Part shown: piece by piece, positions 26,524 to 35,953 of the stretch
How positions within the stretch are numbered: position 1 is the stretch's first letter
How the letters are laid out: every line of letters begins with the position of its first letter
Source of the DNA: Sporomusa silvacetica DSM 10669
GTDB lineage: Bacteria; Bacillota; Negativicutes; Sporomusales; Sporomusaceae
NCBI RefSeq assembly: GCF_002257705.1
Contig: NZ_LSLK01000100.1
Span: 5,797-69,796, forward strand
Direction of reading: 5' to 3'
DNA length: 64,000 nt
Notes under the pieces: generated by a model
What the model was told of the DNA's origin: nothing
What the model saw: the letters and a program-made list of their open reading frames with translations, nothing else
Database searches by the model: none
Translations under genes and position numbers: made by a program

Positions 26524-27387
26524 GTCACGGGGACAGGTCCTTCGACACAACTGACTTCCGCACCATTTCCCGGTTTAGACCCAACTCGGCTGCAATCCCT
26601 CTTAGAGACAAATTAGACTTAGCCATCAGAAGCTTTATTAAGTCCTCTCTCAGTAGCTTATTGCTTATATTTCTCAGATCAATAATTCCAATACCTTTTT
26701 CAGCCAAATAGCTGTTAATATATTCTGTCACGTTAAACTGATCTAATTCCTTCTCTTCACTAACTTCCAGAAATTTTTCGCTAATAAACTCCTGATTGAA
26801 CCGTACAAACTCTTTACGGGCTTGATCATGAGCGTTCGAAAGAATACCCAATATTTCTTCAGTATCCGTTAATTTTCTACCAATACCTATATATTCCCTA
26901 TAGCTACTCCACTTGTACCCCTCAATAGTTCCAATTCCAGCCTTTATAGGATTTTGATGAACATATCTTATAGCTGTTAGTAAATAGCTTTCATCTTCAA
27001 TATTTTCACTTTTAAATCTTTCCTGAAACACGTGCCCGATTCTTTTATATTTTTTGTTGAAATAATAGGAATAGCTGGCGGCAATTCTTTTAACGATACT
27101 TGCTATTGTATCATTACCTTCTTTGATGATTAGGTGGATATGATTATCCATTACGCAATATGCATAGAGGAAATATTCCCCGAACTTCTTTTTATTTTCG
27201 AGTATAAGAATGATTTTTGACTTATCTTCTTCATCTCTGAATATTTTTTCCCGATTATTACCACGTAGTATGATGTGGTAAATCTGCGTTTGGCTTTTTA
27301 TTCGGGCATATCTTGGCATACTAACCCCCCTATATACAAAGTTTACCAGTTGATTTTCAGAATGTCAATGGACCTGTCCCTGTGACA
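26524..27387 (-). mobile_element. RAYT unit flanked by inverted 25-nt palindromic repeats
   Basis: The transposase gene is bounded by an inverted pair of the 25-nt repeat: 26524-26547 on one side and 27363-27387 on the other. Each repeat folds as an outer TGTC/GACA stem around GGAC-CT-GTCC. This is the arrangement expected of REP-associated tyrosine transposases with REP doublets. Confidence 0.75.
26525..27319 (-). CDS. REP-associated tyrosine transposase (RAYT, Y1/HUH family)
   Basis: This 264-residue protein has the HUH motif in MDNHIHLII (about residues 57-65) and a candidate catalytic Tyr in ASYSYYFNKKYKRIGHVFQERFKS. The family signature RYVHQNPIKAG WSSYREY and a C-terminal helix-turn-helix (LSLRGIAAELGLNREMVRKS) follow. 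Y1 enzymes cut and rejoin single-stranded DNA at hairpins; RAYTs act on REP repeats. The last seven codons (VSKDLSP and stop) are contributed by the flanking repeat itself. The gene looks intact. The RAYT name rests on the flanking repeats; relatives without repeats are simply called transposases. Confidence 0.88.
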   Translation of the reverse strand: MPRYARIKSQTQIYHIILRGNNREKIFRDEEDKSKIILILENKKKFGEYFLYAYCVMDNHIHLIIKEGNDTIASIVKRIAASYSYYFNKKYKRIGHVFQERFKSENIEDESYLLTAIRYVHQNPIKAGIGTIEGYKWSSYREYIGIGRKLTDTEEILGILSNAHDQARKEFVRFNQEFISEKFLEVSEEKELDQFNVTEYINSYLAEKGIGIIDLRNISNKLLREDLIKLLMAKSNLSLRGIAAELGLNREMVRKSVVSKDLSP

Positions 27388-27447
27388 TTTATACAAAGTT
27401 TACCAGTTGATTTTCAGAATGTCAATGGACCTGTCCCTGTGACATTA
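27334..27447. repeat. 57-bp tandem duplication containing the palindromic repeat
   Basis: Bases 27334-27390 are repeated at 27391-27447 with a single difference at the last base. Each unit carries one 25-nt palindrome (27363-27387, 27420-27444) preceded by ATACAAAGTTTACCAGTTGA. The near identity implies a recent duplication. Confidence 0.85.
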
Positions 27448-27493
27448 CAGGAGGAAGTGTATTATTCCTGCCCTTTTAAAGAAAATGCAGGAC

Positions 27494-27536
27494 AAAGACG
27501 AGCACTACCGCTAAGTTGGTAGTGCCCGTCTTTTCT
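27494..27536. terminator. Bidirectional hairpin downstream of the malic enzyme gene
   Basis: GACGAGCACTACC pairs with GGTAGTGCCCGTC around an 8-base loop, with T-rich flanks on both strands. It probably terminates the malic enzyme transcript. Confidence 0.6.
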
Positions 27537-27681
27537 ACTTTGCCCCAATAATGAACTTATCAAAATAAACGGCTGAAAATATTTCTTACCTAAAGGTTCA
27601 GCCCACTTTTCACCGCATCCAGGTATAACAACGAAAAATTAAGTTGCCATACAAAAGACGTTCTCCTCCCCTTATTAACAT

Positions 27682-28911
27682 CTAACGTCCAAGGTTAATA
27701 CGGGCAGCGGTTTTTTCTCTTATCTGCTCAGGATCAACCTGAACCCGTGCCACACCTGTTTGCATTGCCACACGAGCGACAGCTGCTGCGACTGCTGGAG
27801 AAACTCGTGAATCAAATGCATCTGGTACAACATAATCCTCTCTCAATTCATTTTGGGGAATCAGATCAGCAATTGCATAGGCTGCGGCAATTTTCATTTC
27901 TTCATTAATTTGACGTGCGCGTACATCAATCGCGCCACGGAAAACGCCAGGGAAAACCATTACATTATTAACTTGATTAGGCGCATCTGAGCGGCCTGTA
28001 CCCGCAACCTTTGCTCCAGCGGCCTTGGCTTCGGCATAACTTATTTCCGGTTCAGGGTTCGCCATAGCGATAACAATAGCATCAGAGTTCATGTTGCCGA
28101 TAATCTCTTTGGTAAATGCTCCCGGTGCCGAAACACCAATAATAACGTCGGCTCCTTGGGCCATGTCGCATAGATTTCCCTGTTGTTTTTGGGGATTGGT
28201 TACTTTGGTCAGTTGCTCCTGAATCCGATTCAGTCCAGTCAAGCCCTCATATAAAGCCCCGTTAATATCTACAACAATAACATTTTTCGCGCCAGCATTC
28301 ACGATTAAACGTGCAATCGCAGTACCGGCGGCACCTGCCCCATTCACGATAATTTTCGCATTCGTCAAATCTTTCTTAACCAGACGCAGAGCGTTAATAA
28401 CAGCAGATAGGGCTGCTATAGCTGTACCGTGCTGATCATCATGGAAAACAGGAATGTCCATTTGTGCTTTCAGCGCATCTTCAATATCATAACATTTTGG
28501 CGAAGACAAATCCTCTAAATTAATTCCGGCGAAGGTCGGTTGCAGTAACCGTACTGTCTCAATAATCTTGTCAGGATCTTTGGTGTCAAGACAAATGGGA
28601 ACAGCATCAACATCCCCAAATACTTTGAATAAAACAGACTTACCTTCCATTACCGGCATGGCTGCTTCCGGTCCTATGTCCCCCAAACCAAGCACCCTGG
28701 TTCCATCGCTCACAACAGCCACCATATTCCCCCGGCAAGTATATTCAAATGATAAATCCTTATTCATCTTAATCTCTTTACAAGGTTCTGCCACACCCGG
28801 TGTATAGGCTAAACTCAAGTCTCGCTTGGAAGCTAGAGGCACTTTGCTGGTTACAGCCAGTTTACCTTGGTGTTTTTTGTGTAATTCAATTGCATCTTCT
28901 CTAATGCTCAT
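27682..28911 (-). CDS. NAD(P)-dependent malic enzyme
   Basis: This 409-residue enzyme oxidatively decarboxylates malate to pyruvate and CO2. Visible signatures are the Tyr region LSLAYTPGVAEPC, the metal/malate site PEAAMPVMEGKSVLFK, DIPVFHDDQHGTA (divalent cation), and the Rossmann motif IIVNGAGAAGTAIARLIV. The short form, lacking a phosphotransacetylase tail, is typical of Firmicutes. It lies 83 bp downstream of a 2-hydroxycarboxylate transporter and behind a CitAB-type two-component system. This makes a malate uptake and breakdown module. Confidence 0.93.
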   Translation of the reverse strand: MSIREDAIELHKKHQGKLAVTSKVPLASKRDLSLAYTPGVAEPCKEIKMNKDLSFEYTCRGNMVAVVSDGTRVLGLGDIGPEAAMPVMEGKSVLFKVFGDVDAVPICLDTKDPDKIIETVRLLQPTFAGINLEDLSSPKCYDIEDALKAQMDIPVFHDDQHGTAIAALSAVINALRLVKKDLTNAKIIVNGAGAAGTAIARLIVNAGAKNVIVVDINGALYEGLTGLNRIQEQLTKVTNPQKQQGNLCDMAQGADVIIGVSAPGAFTKEIIGNMNSDAIVIAMANPEPEISYAEAKAAGAKVAGTGRSDAPNQVNNVMVFPGVFRGAIDVRARQINEEMKIAAAYAIADLIPQNELREDYVVPDAFDSRVSPAVAAAVARVAMQTGVARVQVDPEQIREKTAARINLGR

Positions 28912-28951
28912 TCATCTTCACACTCCATTTTTATAGGTTTGTCCGGTGACT

Positions 28952-28985
28952 AACCTTCAGATGGGGTTACTCCCAGCTGAAGGTT
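28952..28985. terminator. Hairpin between transporter and malic enzyme genes
   Basis: AACCTTCAG pairs with CTGAAGGTT, with inner TGGG/CCCA pairs. There is no T run, so it may be an RNA processing or partial-termination site inside the malate operon. Confidence 0.45.
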
Positions 28986-28994
28986 AAAACTATT

Positions 28995-30332
28995 TTATAG
29001 TGACATTTTCATTAGTATTGTAGCTAATACTATCATACAAGCGCCGCCAATTCTTGTTGATATCTGGGCAAATGGCATTAATTCCATTCTATTGGAGGCG
29101 GAAAGAATAGCAACATCGCCAGTTCCACCTAAACCACTATGACAGCCTGTCACTAGGGCTGATTCGATGGGGTACATATTCAAGTATTTACCGATAAAGA
29201 ATCCCGATGAGATCATCGCCAGAACGGTGGATGCGCAGATTGCGATATAAGCGGGGTCTGTTAAAACTTCCACAACATCTTTCCACGGAGTGAACAAAAC
29301 GCCTAAGCCAACTAATAACGGCCAAGTGAGGCTGGCCGAAATAAAACGATACATATGGTACGCGCCCTGTTCCATTTTAGCTGGCATGACGTTTAAATAC
29401 TTAACAATTGCGGCGGAAAAGATCATGATGATAGCACCTGGAATCCCGATAAATGTTTCAGAAAACTTGCCCCAGATAAAGAAGCTGCAAGCAATCAGCA
29501 ATCCGGCTCCCATCAGCGGAAACTCTATCGGCTTCTCAGTATTTGGGACCGTTACCAATTCTTTATCATTACCTGTTTTAACAAGCAGCCCATTGCCAGT
29601 AAGTTCAGGGCGCTTTTCACCCAAGCGCTTCAAGTAGCCTGCCACCATTATGGCAACAATATTTCCCAGCATAGCTGCCGGAATAAGCTGGGGAATAAAA
29701 ACTTCCTGGGACTTGCCGAGTATTTCCGAGTAAGCAATAGAAAGCGGGATAATACCCTCACCAATACCACCGCCGACAATAGGTATTATGATATAAAAGA
29801 ATGTTCGATGAATACTGTAACCAAACAACGTACCAACTAACAACCCTGCAGCAATTGCAGCAAGAGTCCCAACAACTAGCGGAATGAACATCCGCACAAA
29901 TCCCTGAATCAAAACTTTGCGATTCATACCAAGAATACTACCTGCCACCAAACAAGAAATATATAAATACAAGAAATTGGACCCTTTCATTAAAGCAGTG
30001 ATTGAGTTCATGGCGGAAGGATTAATAAGTTTGTAAAAAACCATAATGGAGGGAATAAATATCGAAAGAATCGCTGGTCCGCCAATGTCTTTTAGAACCG
30101 GAACCTTTTGTCCCACGTCTCCTAAAAGAATCCCCATAATCATGATGACCGCGAATCCACCAATCATGTCAGTTGGTAGCTTCCCATAAATGGACGCTGT
30201 GTAAATGATTAGCGCTAGTATGAGATACAGCGGAAAAGGAATTACGCCAACCTTAAAACTGAGTATTCTCATAAATCCGGTTTCTGTTTCCTGCCCTGTT
30301 ATCCTTACTTCATTCGTCTTTTGACTATTCAC
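28995..30332 (-). CDS. 2-hydroxycarboxylate transporter (malate/citrate:Na+ symporter)
   Basis: This 445-residue membrane protein of the 2HCT family (CitS, MaeN, MleP) has about 11 helices. The two re-entrant GGxG loops are visible as VGGGIGEGIIPLS and GLGGTGDVAILSASNRM. The family carries malate, citrate or lactate with sodium or protons. The neighbouring malic enzyme makes malate the likely substrate. The start is GTG 30332 directly after AGGAGGTG. It should be induced by the two-component system encoded upstream. Confidence 0.93.
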   Translation of the reverse strand: MNSQKTNEVRITGQETETGFMRILSFKVGVIPFPLYLILALIIYTASIYGKLPTDMIGGFAVIMIMGILLGDVGQKVPVLKDIGGPAILSIFIPSIMVFYKLINPSAMNSITALMKGSNFLYLYISCLVAGSILGMNRKVLIQGFVRMFIPLVVGTLAAIAAGLLVGTLFGYSIHRTFFYIIIPIVGGGIGEGIIPLSIAYSEILGKSQEVFIPQLIPAAMLGNIVAIMVAGYLKRLGEKRPELTGNGLLVKTGNDKELVTVPNTEKPIEFPLMGAGLLIACSFFIWGKFSETFIGIPGAIIMIFSAAIVKYLNVMPAKMEQGAYHMYRFISASLTWPLLVGLGVLFTPWKDVVEVLTDPAYIAICASTVLAMISSGFFIGKYLNMYPIESALVTGCHSGLGGTGDVAILSASNRMELMPFAQISTRIGGACMIVLATILMKMSL

Positions 30333-30427
30333 AGATACACCTCCTAGTTATTTGATTTAATACTAACCAGTAGGTGATAAAATGAAAATCTTATGCAATT
30401 TATTTAAACATTTAGTAAGTAAAGTAA

Positions 30428-30453
30428 GTAAAAAACCGGCCTTGCGGCCGGTT
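30428..30453 (-). terminator. Terminator after the response regulator gene
   Basis: AACCGGCC-TTGC-GGCCGGTT forms an 8-bp GC-rich stem followed by T6 on the minus strand, overlapping the stop of the regulator gene. It separates the two-component genes from the transporter gene. Confidence 0.85.
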
Positions 30454-31157
30454 CAGATATAACGCTTTATCACATTACTTTCAGGATTGATACATCGATA
30501 TTTGTATACAGGCCTTCCTACAGTTCCATATATAACTTCCATACTTAAAATATCTATTTGCTTCAAAAATTCGAGATACTTACGCATTGATACGCGCGAA
30601 ATGCTAACGTTGTTTGCCATTTCCTCGGTAGTAAATGCTTGTCCTTTAGTCGCTCGTATAATTTCCCATACGGCCTTAAGCGTATTGCGGCACAAGCCTT
30701 TGTTTAACTCAGTTTGTCCCTGTTGCTCTCTGCCCAGAATACGCCGGTCTAGTTCAGCCTGATTCATGACATCCCGGTTTCTCATAAATAAGGCCTGATT
30801 GCGATAATCGGAGAGAGCAGTATTTAACCGTTCAAACTCAAACGGTTTTATCAAATAATCTACCACACCACTACGCAGCACTTTTTTAATCGTATGCATA
30901 TCGCTAGCAGCCGAAACTACAATCACATCAATGTCCCGTTCCTGTTCCCTGATCTTATCCAATAACTCCAAACCATTCATCCCAGGCATAAATATGTCCA
31001 GCAAAACAAGGTCAATTTCATGCTTTTCAAGCAAAATTAAAGCTTCATTCACATTACGGGCTATAGCAATTAATATAAATCCGTTTATCTGTTCAAGATA
31101 ACGTCGGTTTAATTCAGCCACCATCGGGTCATCTTCAACAATTAAAACTCTAATCAT
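30453..31157 (-). CDS. CitB/DcuR-type response regulator
   Basis: This 234-residue regulator has a receiver domain with VEDD, the phosphorylated Asp in LVLLDIFMPGMNGLELL (about residue 54), VVSAAS and the Lys in LIKPFEF. Its DNA-binding domain is the winged helix typical of CitB/DcuR (FTTEEMANNVSISRVSMRKYLEFL). ATG 31157 overlaps the kinase stop as ATGATTAG, with AAAGGTGAG upstream; the longer frame to 31232 is rejected. It should activate the 2HCT transporter and malic enzyme genes. Confidence 0.92.
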   Translation of the reverse strand: MIRVLIVEDDPMVAELNRRYLEQINGFILIAIARNVNEALILLEKHEIDLVLLDIFMPGMNGLELLDKIREQERDIDVIVVSAASDMHTIKKVLRSGVVDYLIKPFEFERLNTALSDYRNQALFMRNRDVMNQAELDRRILGREQQGQTELNKGLCRNTLKAVWEIIRATKGQAFTTEEMANNVSISRVSMRKYLEFLKQIDILSMEVIYGTVGRPVYKYRCINPESNVIKRYI

Positions 31158-32760
31158 TTTGCTCACCTTTACTCTGGTATGGTATACGTACAACAAACTG
31201 CGTACCCTGTCCCACCTCTGAAAGCACCTCAATCGTCCCGCCCATTCTTGCCATACTGCTTTGAACCAATGATAATCCTAGCCCACGATTACCAACCTTA
31301 GTCGAATACCCCTTTTCAAATAACTGCTGCCGCTGATTTTCAGCCACTCCCGGCCCAGTATCACTAACCATTATATGCAAAATTCCTTCATCATATATAC
31401 ACTCCACACTGACACATTTCACAGGCGAATTAGCCACGGCCTCCAATGCATTATTAACAAGGTTGCCTACCACCGTGATTAGTTCGTGGATTATAGCTCT
31501 GTCCTCAGGCTCAGGCAAAAAGCTTTCTTCAGAAAAAACTAGATCCACACCAACTTCTCTGGCATGACTAAGCTTTCCTAACAAAAAACCTGCTAATACC
31601 GGGTCTTTTATACGCCGCACGATAGATCCGACTTCACTCTGATACTGATGCGCAATCCCATTGATATAGTCGGCAAGCTGGTCATAGCATTGTAAGCGTA
31701 CCATACCGAGAATGACATGAAGTTTATTCATAAATTCATGGGCTTGAGCCCTAAGCGCTTCTGCATAATTGCGCACCCCGGTAAGCTGTTCCGCGAGTTG
31801 GCGAAACTCCGTCTCGTCACGAAACGTGGCAATAGCTCCTACTATCTCTTTGTTCACACAAATTGGAACCCGGTTGGTTAATAGCGTAATCCCCTGCATA
31901 TCTTGCTGTTGATCAAGTTCTGCCTGTCCGGTCCTCAATACATCTTGCAATCGTGTATTGGGCACAAATGACTCCACATTTTTACCCAACGGATCTCCTT
32001 GAATTCCCGCCCGCTGCAACAACCGCATAGCTTCACCATTTACCAGTGTAATACATGCATTTGTATCCACAGCGATAATCCCTTCGCGAACAGACTGCAA
32101 CATGGCACTGCGTTCCTCCATCAATTTAGCAATAACATTGGGCTCCAACCCGAACAGGGTCTTTTTTATACTTTGCGCCAAGAGAATTGCACCTGCTATC
32201 CCCACCAGCGAACCAAACACCATTGCATAGTAGATAAACATTCGACTATTCTCTACCGCAAGCTGCACACTGTTAAGTAAAATACCAACTGCAACAGCCC
32301 CGACCTGCTTTCCATCGCGAGTTATAATTGGGGCGAAGGCCCGCAGCGAAGGCCCTAGGGTTCCGGCGCCTAAAGAAGTATATTCCTGCCCGGCAAGGGC
32401 AGCTGTTTCGTCACCGCCAACAAACTTTTGCCCAACCTTAGTTTCATCAGGATGGGATTTTCGGATACTGTTCATATCTATAACAACGATAAACTCGACA
32501 TTTGTGGCATTACGGATCTCTTCCGCAAAAGGCTGTATTTCTGTTTCATTCCTTTGACCGGACAAAGCCTCAATCACCACTTGAGAGCGTGCAACAATCC
32601 TGGCAATATCCCTGGCCTTTTCGTCTAATGCCTTCTGCGTACTGGAAGATACATTAGCACTGATTAATATATTGGTTACAAGCAAAGCCAGGGCAACTAC
32701 ACCACAAACAAGCACTGTGATTTTAGTCCGCAAACCAATAACAGGTTTATTGGCTTTCAA
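31150..32760 (-). CDS. CitA/DcuS-type sensor histidine kinase
   Basis: This 536-residue sensor has a membrane helix at about residues 13-33 and a periplasmic single-Cache domain carrying the carboxylate-sensor wording SHPDETKVGQKFVGGDE. A second helix (near 180), a cytoplasmic PAS and a SpoOB-type phosphorylation helix (QAHEFMNKLHVILGM) follow, then an HATPase (NLVNNALEA, DTGPGV, GLGLSLVQ). The frame reaches 32937 but runs into the previous gene. TTG 32760, preceded by AGGGGATG at 8 bases, is the better start. It most likely senses external malate or a related C4-dicarboxylate. Confidence 0.9.
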   Translation of the reverse strand: MKANKPVIGLRTKITVLVCGVVALALLVTNILISANVSSSTQKALDEKARDIARIVARSQVVIEALSGQRNETEIQPFAEEIRNATNVEFIVVIDMNSIRKSHPDETKVGQKFVGGDETAALAGQEYTSLGAGTLGPSLRAFAPIITRDGKQVGAVAVGILLNSVQLAVENSRMFIYYAMVFGSLVGIAGAILLAQSIKKTLFGLEPNVIAKLMEERSAMLQSVREGIIAVDTNACITLVNGEAMRLLQRAGIQGDPLGKNVESFVPNTRLQDVLRTGQAELDQQQDMQGITLLTNRVPICVNKEIVGAIATFRDETEFRQLAEQLTGVRNYAEALRAQAHEFMNKLHVILGMVRLQCYDQLADYINGIAHQYQSEVGSIVRRIKDPVLAGFLLGKLSHAREVGVDLVFSEESFLPEPEDRAIIHELITVVGNLVNNALEAVANSPVKCVSVECIYDEGILHIMVSDTGPGVAENQRQQLFEKGYSTKVGNRGLGLSLVQSSMARMGGTIEVLSEVGQGTQFVVRIPYQSKGEQND

Positions 32761-32860
32761 AAGCTCATCCCCTATCAAATCCTTATCATTGTTATACTCA
32801 TATAATACTTCAGCATTCCTGCTGTTAACAAGCCAACGTGTTGGTACATTAAGATTTTTA

Positions 32861-35800
32861 TTACATCCCTTGCGCCAATTCGATGGCGGCCTCCTCCGTA
32901 AGCGGTTTACTGAAAATATACCCTTGTATACGATCACATCTGTACTCTGATAATATTTTTAGCTGCTTCTCAGTCTCCACACCTTCTGCTACTATGGTGA
33001 GACCCAAAGTATGACCTAAATTAATAATTGCCCCTACAACGTGCAACTGTGCTTGGTCATTAATAATCTCGTCTATAAACGATTTATCAATTTTTAGTAC
33101 CCCTACCGGTAAACTCCTTAAATAAGTTAATGACGAATAACCAGTACCAAAATCGTCTAGCGAAAGTATTACTCCGATCTCTCGCAATTGACATAGCTTG
33201 AGAACAGCATCATTCACAGATTCAATAAAAACACTCTCGGTAATTTCAATTTCAATCTGCCCCGGCTTTATACCAGCATACTCGATGCAACTGCGAACCT
33301 TATCCACAAAGTTCTCTGATACCAACTGCCGCGGGGAAATATTCACCGCTACGTGAATATCTTCTTTCCCCATGTCTGATAATCGCCTGGCAAAACGACA
33401 AGCCTCTGTAAGTACCCATTCACCAATAGGCACGATAAGACCAGTTTGTTCCGCTAAAGGAATAAAGCGGTTAGGCGGCATAAAACCATGGTCCGCACTG
33501 TTCCACCGCAGCAAAGCCTCGAAGCCAACCAGATACTCTCCCGAGGAAGCAAACTGTGGCTGGTATTGCAGCGAAAATTCTCCCCGTTCCAACCCTCGTC
33601 GCAAACCATTTGTTAACACCATTTTTTCATTGGTCTCTTGGAGCAATACCGGCTCGTAAAAACGCCAACAGTTCTTCCCCGCTTTCTTAGCAGCATACAT
33701 AGCGATATCAGCCTTTTTAAGGAGATCCTCAGCCATGCTGCCGTCATCAGGATAAACTACAACCCCAACACTAGCTGATAAATGTACCCTCTCAAAAGCT
33801 ACCCGGTATTCCTTACAGAGTTCACCAATAACATTACTAGCAATTTTAGCTGCTTTATCCCGGTTAGTTTCCCCTGGCACAACAACAATAAACTCATCGC
33901 CACCTATACGAGATATAAATGCCCCTTCGCCAACTGCCGATACAAGATACTGGCTTACTGTAACAAGAACATCATCACCAAAAGAATGCCCAAAATTATC
34001 ATTTATTTCTTTAAATTCGTCTATATCAATAAACAAGATAACACCAGATGACTGACCGAGACGAACCTTCTCCATTATTGCCTGTAGATACAGATTCAAA
34101 TTCACACGATTAGGTAACCCTGTCAATGTGTCATGAAATGCAATTTCGCTAATCCTCTTCTGTGCAGTATCTTGTTCCAAGGCCACAGATGCCAGATCAG
34201 CAAACTGCTGCAGGCTTGCTAAATCCTCCGCTTTGATAGACGTAGCGACTTCACTCCAACTTATTGTAAGAATTCCGCTAACCTTACCGGCTTGTTTCAG
34301 CGGAACAGCGATCACACTACTTGTTAAAGGTTTTAATGTTTTATCAATACTACGCTTAGGATGGGCACGATAATCGGCTATGTAAAAAATCTTACCCGTA
34401 GAATAAACCTGTCCCTGTATCCCTAAATTGCCCGATTGTGACTGCATAATCTGTGCTCTATCAATTCCGATGCCGTAATGGATATAAAAAATTCCCCCGC
34501 TATCATCGAACAAACCAATATAGCCTGCTACAGCATTAAGCAGTTTTATTGCATTATGCAGAATCGTTTTAAGGATATCTTCCCTTTCACCGGCTTGCCG
34601 CTGTGTTAAAAGACCGGTTATCGCTCTGTATTGCCGTTCACGTAGTATTAGATTTTCCTCAGTTTGACGCCTAGCTAGGTTTTCATCATTCAGACGTTGG
34701 TTTGTTTCCTCCAGTATTTCATTCATGGCTGCCATTTCTTGATTGGCAGCCTCCAATTGAGCCGTCCTTGCCTCAACCAAGCTTTGTAAGCGCTCGCGAT
34801 GTTGGCGCAATTCATATACCATCTGGTTAAAATTCGCGGCCAAGATGCCAAATTCATTAGAAGATTTAACTGTTAGCTGTACGGCCAGATCACCATCTTT
34901 AATCTGGTTAGTAGCGTGCACTATATCTAATAGAGGATTAGTCAGTCTACGCGAAAAGCACATTGTCAACAGTGCCGAAAATACAATAACCGATATTCCA
35001 ACAAGAGTAGTATTTAACGTTACGTAATCCATAAAGGCCATAACAGTTCTTTTTTCTTGTACTACAATCAAGCTCCAGGGTTTGGACTTTCCTGGTATGG
35101 AAATAGACCTGTATGCACACATATATTTCTCGCCATTAGTGTCGATGTATTCTCCTGCGCCGATCTCGCCTGCTGTAACCTTAGCGACGATAGTTTGCAA
35201 GGAGGGCGCCAGTTCAAAGGGAATTTCCTCAGTAATTTCGTTATTTTTATCATCTCTAAGTGGTATGCCAGCCAAATCTCTCAATAATACTTTTTTCTTC
35301 ATTGTTTTATAATTATACAGTTCAGCAGCCTGTTGCCTATCTGGATGAGCAATCACTACCCCTTCTCCATCTAAAAGGTAGGCATAGCTTTCCCCACCCG
35401 AACTATAAGTCTCTACCATCTGCTGCAATTGCTTTATTTCGATATCTGCCAATAAAATCCCGTATAACTTACCCTGCGAATATATCCCCTGAATAATTGA
35501 TGTTACCGGAGAGTCAGAAAATACGGAGTAGTAGATTTGGGAAATATACGGTTGTCTCTCCGCGACAAATTTTTTAAACCACCACCGCTCGGATCTATTG
35601 ACCAAAGTGCCACTCGTTTTAGCCGTTTGTTCTCCACTAAGGTCTTGAATAGTCAAAACCTGGTAAAAAGGATACTTTCTTTTAATCTCTGCTAATAATT
35701 GATATTGTTTTTCGGGATCCATTTTTTCCAAATCAGGATATTCAGCTATTAGTTGGTTGACATTATATGCATTCTGCATAAATTGAGCGATATTAAAGGC

Positions 35801-35953
35801 CAAGCTTCCCGTCGTAGTCTGAAGGCTATATTGCATCTTGCTTTCATAATCTTCTGATATCAAAGAATGACTAATCATCAGGGTAGAAACCATCGCAAGT
35901 AATATTAGTGAACATATAATTAAAGTCAATTGATGGCGAATTGAAAACTGCAT
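32861..35953 (-). CDS. dCache-HAMP-GAF-GGDEF-EAL cyclic-di-GMP protein
   Basis: This 1030-residue membrane sensor has TM1 at residues 8-27, a double-Cache region (about 40-300), TM2 (about 312-333), HAMP and a coiled coil to about 435. A GAF domain (about 445-590), a GGDEF domain with intact RIGGDEF (about 683-689) and an EAL domain (from about residue 770) follow. The EAL domain has FEALLRW, NISPRQL, the metal-site ESV, LDDFGTGYSSL and EGVE. Both catalytic domains look intact; no RxxD inhibition site precedes GGDEF. It could make or degrade cyclic-di-GMP depending on ligand. ATG 35953 follows AGGGGTG. It ends 100 bp before the malate sensor kinase. Confidence 0.92.
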   Translation of the reverse strand: MQFSIRHQLTLIICSLILLAMVSTLMISHSLISEDYESKMQYSLQTTTGSLAFNIAQFMQNAYNVNQLIAEYPDLEKMDPEKQYQLLAEIKRKYPFYQVLTIQDLSGEQTAKTSGTLVNRSERWWFKKFVAERQPYISQIYYSVFSDSPVTSIIQGIYSQGKLYGILLADIEIKQLQQMVETYSSGGESYAYLLDGEGVVIAHPDRQQAAELYNYKTMKKKVLLRDLAGIPLRDDKNNEITEEIPFELAPSLQTIVAKVTAGEIGAGEYIDTNGEKYMCAYRSISIPGKSKPWSLIVVQEKRTVMAFMDYVTLNTTLVGISVIVFSALLTMCFSRRLTNPLLDIVHATNQIKDGDLAVQLTVKSSNEFGILAANFNQMVYELRQHRERLQSLVEARTAQLEAANQEMAAMNEILEETNQRLNDENLARRQTEENLILRERQYRAITGLLTQRQAGEREDILKTILHNAIKLLNAVAGYIGLFDDSGGIFYIHYGIGIDRAQIMQSQSGNLGIQGQVYSTGKIFYIADYRAHPKRSIDKTLKPLTSSVIAVPLKQAGKVSGILTISWSEVATSIKAEDLASLQQFADLASVALEQDTAQKRISEIAFHDTLTGLPNRVNLNLYLQAIMEKVRLGQSSGVILFIDIDEFKEINDNFGHSFGDDVLVTVSQYLVSAVGEGAFISRIGGDEFIVVVPGETNRDKAAKIASNVIGELCKEYRVAFERVHLSASVGVVVYPDDGSMAEDLLKKADIAMYAAKKAGKNCWRFYEPVLLQETNEKMVLTNGLRRGLERGEFSLQYQPQFASSGEYLVGFEALLRWNSADHGFMPPNRFIPLAEQTGLIVPIGEWVLTEACRFARRLSDMGKEDIHVAVNISPRQLVSENFVDKVRSCIEYAGIKPGQIEIEITESVFIESVNDAVLKLCQLREIGVILSLDDFGTGYSSLTYLRSLPVGVLKIDKSFIDEIINDQAQLHVVGAIINLGHTLGLTIVAEGVETEKQLKILSEYRCDRIQGYIFSKPLTEEAAIELAQGM

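Noticed and set aside
32761..32937. N-terminal extension of the malate sensor kinase
   Set aside because: It overlaps the end of the GGDEF-EAL gene, has no ribosome site and does not look like the start of a sensor; TTG 32760 is well supported.
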